A stretch of DNA of 49,777 nucleotides, taken from positions 1 through 49,777 of the forward strand of contig CAAEEX010000082.1 in NCBI GenBank assembly GCA_900755005.1, read 5' to 3'. Source of the DNA: an uncultured Collinsella sp. (lineage in GTDB: Bacteria > Actinomycetota > Coriobacteriia > Coriobacteriales > Coriobacteriaceae). The stretch's first letter is position 1, and each line of letters begins with the position of its first letter. This document shows, one piece after another, positions 47,665 through 49,777 of this stretch. The notes beneath the pieces were generated by a model. The model did no database searches and was not told where the DNA came from. It worked only from the letters and a program-made list of their open reading frames with translations. A program made the translations under genes and the position numbers.

Positions 47665-49777
47665 GTGAACGCCTTTGACCGCTACGCCCCGTTTATCCAA
47701 GACTTCATCTACTCCCACGATTGGGAGAGCCTACTCTCTATCCAGGTTGCAGCAGCTGATGCCATCTTTAACACGCAAGATAATGTGCTCCTGACGGCAT
47801 CCACGGCTTCCGGCAAAACCGAGGCAGCCTTCTTTCCCATCCTGACCGAGTTTTGGGAGAACCCGCCCGCAAGCGTGGGCGCCCTCTACATTGGCCCCCT
47901 CAAGGCGCTCATCAACGACCAATTCGTCCGCCTCAACGACCTGTGCGAAGAAGCCGATATCCCCGTCTGGCACTGGCATGGCGATGTCTCGCAATCACAC
48001 AAGGCCAAACTCATCAAAAAACCGAGCGGCATCCTACAGATTACGCCCGAGTCGCTCGAGGCGCTCCTGATCCATAAGCACATGGCGATCCCGCGCATGT
48101 TTTGCGACCTGCGCTATGTGGTTATCGACGAAGTCCATTCGCTCATGCGCGGCGACCGCGGCGGGCAGACGCTCTGTCTTATCGAGCGCCTCTCGCGCAT
48201 GGCAGGCGTGCAGCCCCGCCGCATTGGCCTTTCGGCCACCATCGGCGACCCCGAGCGCACGGGCGCCTTTCTCTCGCAGGGAACGGGGCGCGACTGCGTT
48301 ATCCCCCGCTTTGAGGAACCGCGCCGCGTGTGGCGCATCTCCATGGAGCACTTCTACAACTCGGGCCCCCAGGCTCAGCAACGAGGATTCGTAGGCACAG
48401 GTCCACAAGAAGCCGAGGTGCTTGCTTGCGAGCGTATTGAGACGGCGGCGCCCGCGGCGCTGCCCGCATCCGGACAAGACATGTGCCACAGCGGACGGCT
48501 TACACAGGAAGAACACCGTCAACGTCGTGAGCAGGCGCGGGGCAAGGCCGCTCCCAAAGACCGTCGCACTTCCTCGGCCCCCGAGGGCGAAGTCGACATC
48601 CCACGAGCGACCGAGCAGGCGCTTCTCAACCCCACCGACACGGCGCCCGACAACGCCGACCCCGGCATGGGCTATATCTTTGAGCATACGCGCGGCCGCA
48701 AATGCCTGGTCTTTGCCAACTCGCGCGAGGAGGCAGAGGCCGTGTGCTCCATGCTGCGCAGCTACTGCGAGAGCCGGCACGAGCCCGACCGTTTTCTCAT
48801 CCATCACGGCAATCTTTCGGCATCGCTACGCGAGACGGCCGAGGAGCTCATGCGCGACGAGGAGCAGACGCAGACAACCGTCACCACCTCTACGTTGGAG
48901 CTCGGTATCGATATCGGCCGCCTGGAGCGCGCCTTCCAGATTGACGCGCCGTTTACCGTTAGCTCCTTTTTGCAGCGCATGGGGCGCACGGGCCGTCGCG
49001 ATCTTCCGCCCGAGATGTGGTTTGTCATGCGCGAGGAAGAGCCCGAGCCGCGCACGATGATGCCCGAAACCATTCCCTGGAAGCTCCTGCAGGGTATCGC
49101 GCTCGTACAACTCTATCGCGAGGAAAAGTGGGTCGAGCCACCCGAGCTCGATCGTCTCCCCTACAGCCTGCTCTATCACCAGACTATGTCGACCCTCGCC
49201 AGCACCGGCGAGCTCACGCCGGCCGAACTTGCCCAGCGCGTGCTCACGCTCAGCTATTTCCACCGTGTCTCGGCAGACGATTACCGTGTGCTGCTACGTC
49301 ACCTCATTAAGATCGACCATATCCAGGTCACCGAAGGTGGCGGGCTCATCGTGGGTCTCGCGGGCGAGCGCATCATCAACAACTTTAAGTTCTACGCCGT
49401 GTTCCAGGAAAACGAGGAGTTTACCGTCCGGAGCGAATCGGCCGAGCTGGGCACGATCGTTAATCCGCCCCCGCCCGGTGAGCGCATCGCCATCGCCGGA
49501 CACTGCTGGATTGTCGAGGAAGTGGACTGGAAGCGCCACACTGTCTTTGCCACGCAGGTCAAGGGCCGGGTGCCGGCCTACTTTGGCGACTGCCCCGGCG
49601 ACATTAACACGCATGTGCTCGAGCGCATGCGCCAAGCGCTCACTGAGCACGCAGCATATCCGTACCTTATGGGTAACGCACGGGCTCGCTTGGCGCAGGC
49701 TCGTCATACCGCCGAGATTTCGGGCGCGGGAACTAAGCCGCTCATCAACCTGGGTGGCGACACCTGGGTGCTCTTCC
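47665..49777 (+). CDS. brxHI: BrxHI/Lhr-like DEAD/DEAH helicase, cut by the window end
   Basis: At least 704 residues from a GTG 4 nt after AAAGGAGG, with the frame open to the last base. SF2 helicase motifs are in order: Q-like start (SIQVAAADAIF), Walker A in ASTASGKTEA at about 50, IGPLKALINDQ, TPESLEALL, the DEVH box in VVIDEVHSLMRGDRGGQ, LSATIGD, then IHHGNLSASLRE, TSTLELGIDIG and QRMGRTGRR. This matches Lhr-like helicases such as BrxHI of type 2 BREX. Residues about 232-333 are a polar, low-complexity insertion between the two RecA lobes (QARGKAAPKDRRTSSAPEGE). The C-terminus and any further operon genes lie beyond the window. Confidence 0.88.
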   Translation, partial: MNAFDRYAPFIQDFIYSHDWESLLSIQVAAADAIFNTQDNVLLTASTASGKTEAAFFPILTEFWENPPASVGALYIGPLKALINDQFVRLNDLCEEADIPVWHWHGDVSQSHKAKLIKKPSGILQITPESLEALLIHKHMAIPRMFCDLRYVVIDEVHSLMRGDRGGQTLCLIERLSRMAGVQPRRIGLSATIGDPERTGAFLSQGTGRDCVIPRFEEPRRVWRISMEHFYNSGPQAQQRGFVGTGPQEAEVLACERIETAAPAALPASGQDMCHSGRLTQEEHRQRREQARGKAAPKDRRTSSAPEGEVDIPRATEQALLNPTDTAPDNADPGMGYIFEHTRGRKCLVFANSREEAEAVCSMLRSYCESRHEPDRFLIHHGNLSASLRETAEELMRDEEQTQTTVTTSTLELGIDIGRLERAFQIDAPFTVSSFLQRMGRTGRRDLPPEMWFVMREEEPEPRTMMPETIPWKLLQGIALVQLYREEKWVEPPELDRLPYSLLYHQTMSTLASTGELTPAELAQRVLTLSYFHRVSADDYRVLLRHLIKIDHIQVTEGGGLIVGLAGERIINNFKFYAVFQENEEFTVRSESAELGTIVNPPPPGERIAIAGHCWIVEEVDWKRHTVFATQVKGRVPAYFGDCPGDINTHVLERMRQALTEHAAYPYLMGNARARLAQARHTAEISGAGTKPLINLGGDTWVLF

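Noticed and set aside
44497..49777. Complete BREX type 2 locus
   Set aside because: Only BrxD and BrxHI counterparts are present. PglW, PglX, PglY and PglZ are not in the window, and the first gene is a TerB-domain protein instead.

Overview
The window is high-GC, gene-dense bacterial DNA that looks like a gut member of the Coriobacteriia, most probably a Collinsella-type genome. The evidence is GC-rich codon use, a RecJ exonuclease fused to an SF2 helicase, a bifunctional Rel protein, a ferredoxin-fused EtfA with EtfB and an FAD-linked hydroxyacid dehydrogenase (anaerobic electron bifurcation), Tat-type lipoprotein signals, and many short GC-rich intergenic repeats. No rRNA, CRISPR array or intact mobile element was seen. 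The species is inferred, not shown.

Layout. Positions 1-2060 hold, on the minus strand, the translation operon infC-rpmI-rplT with a structured leader, and tRNA-Leu(CAA), whose 3' end and terminator are duplicated nearby. Positions 2095-11376 (minus) carry a transglutaminase-like protein, class II fructose-bisphosphate aldolase, an MBL-fold hydrolase, Rel and the RecJ-helicase fusion. Positions 11652-14159 carry a bile acid:sodium symporter family protein, a GalT/HIT-like protein and CutC. Positions 14378-16165 hold a PadR/DUF1700 operon whose third gene is cut off and followed by decayed ParB-like and IS110-like fragments. Positions 16171-22469 (minus) are a branched-chain amino acid ABC operon with two binding proteins (livK2-livK1-livH-livM-livG-livF). 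Positions 22721-31841 carry hom, a BaiA-like short-chain dehydrogenase, a CPA2 antiporter, single-chain purL and an EamA transporter. Positions 31942-36399 carry a diguanylate cyclase, a KdgT permease, AzlC/AzlD and an HD phosphohydrolase. Positions 36396-40021 are an Etf/hydroxyacid dehydrogenase operon. Positions 40368-43574 are an unrecognised five-gene cell-surface operon. A DUF554 protein follows, and positions 44497-49777 hold a three-gene operon: TerB-N/TerB-C protein, BrxD-like ATPase and BrxHI/Lhr-like helicase, cut by the window end.

How the genes work together. The liv operon imports branched-chain amino acids while AzlCD would export them. LctD with EtfAB would couple oxidation of a 2-hydroxyacid such as lactate to NAD and ferredoxin chemistry. 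The terminal operon has the parts of a DNA-processing or anti-phage module: two components related to type 2 BREX joined to a TerB-domain protein, with no PglX or PglZ visible. It is the best candidate here for an under-described system. Second are the surface operon at 40368-43574 and the infC control region, which has an intrinsic terminator in front of a likely AUA start codon.
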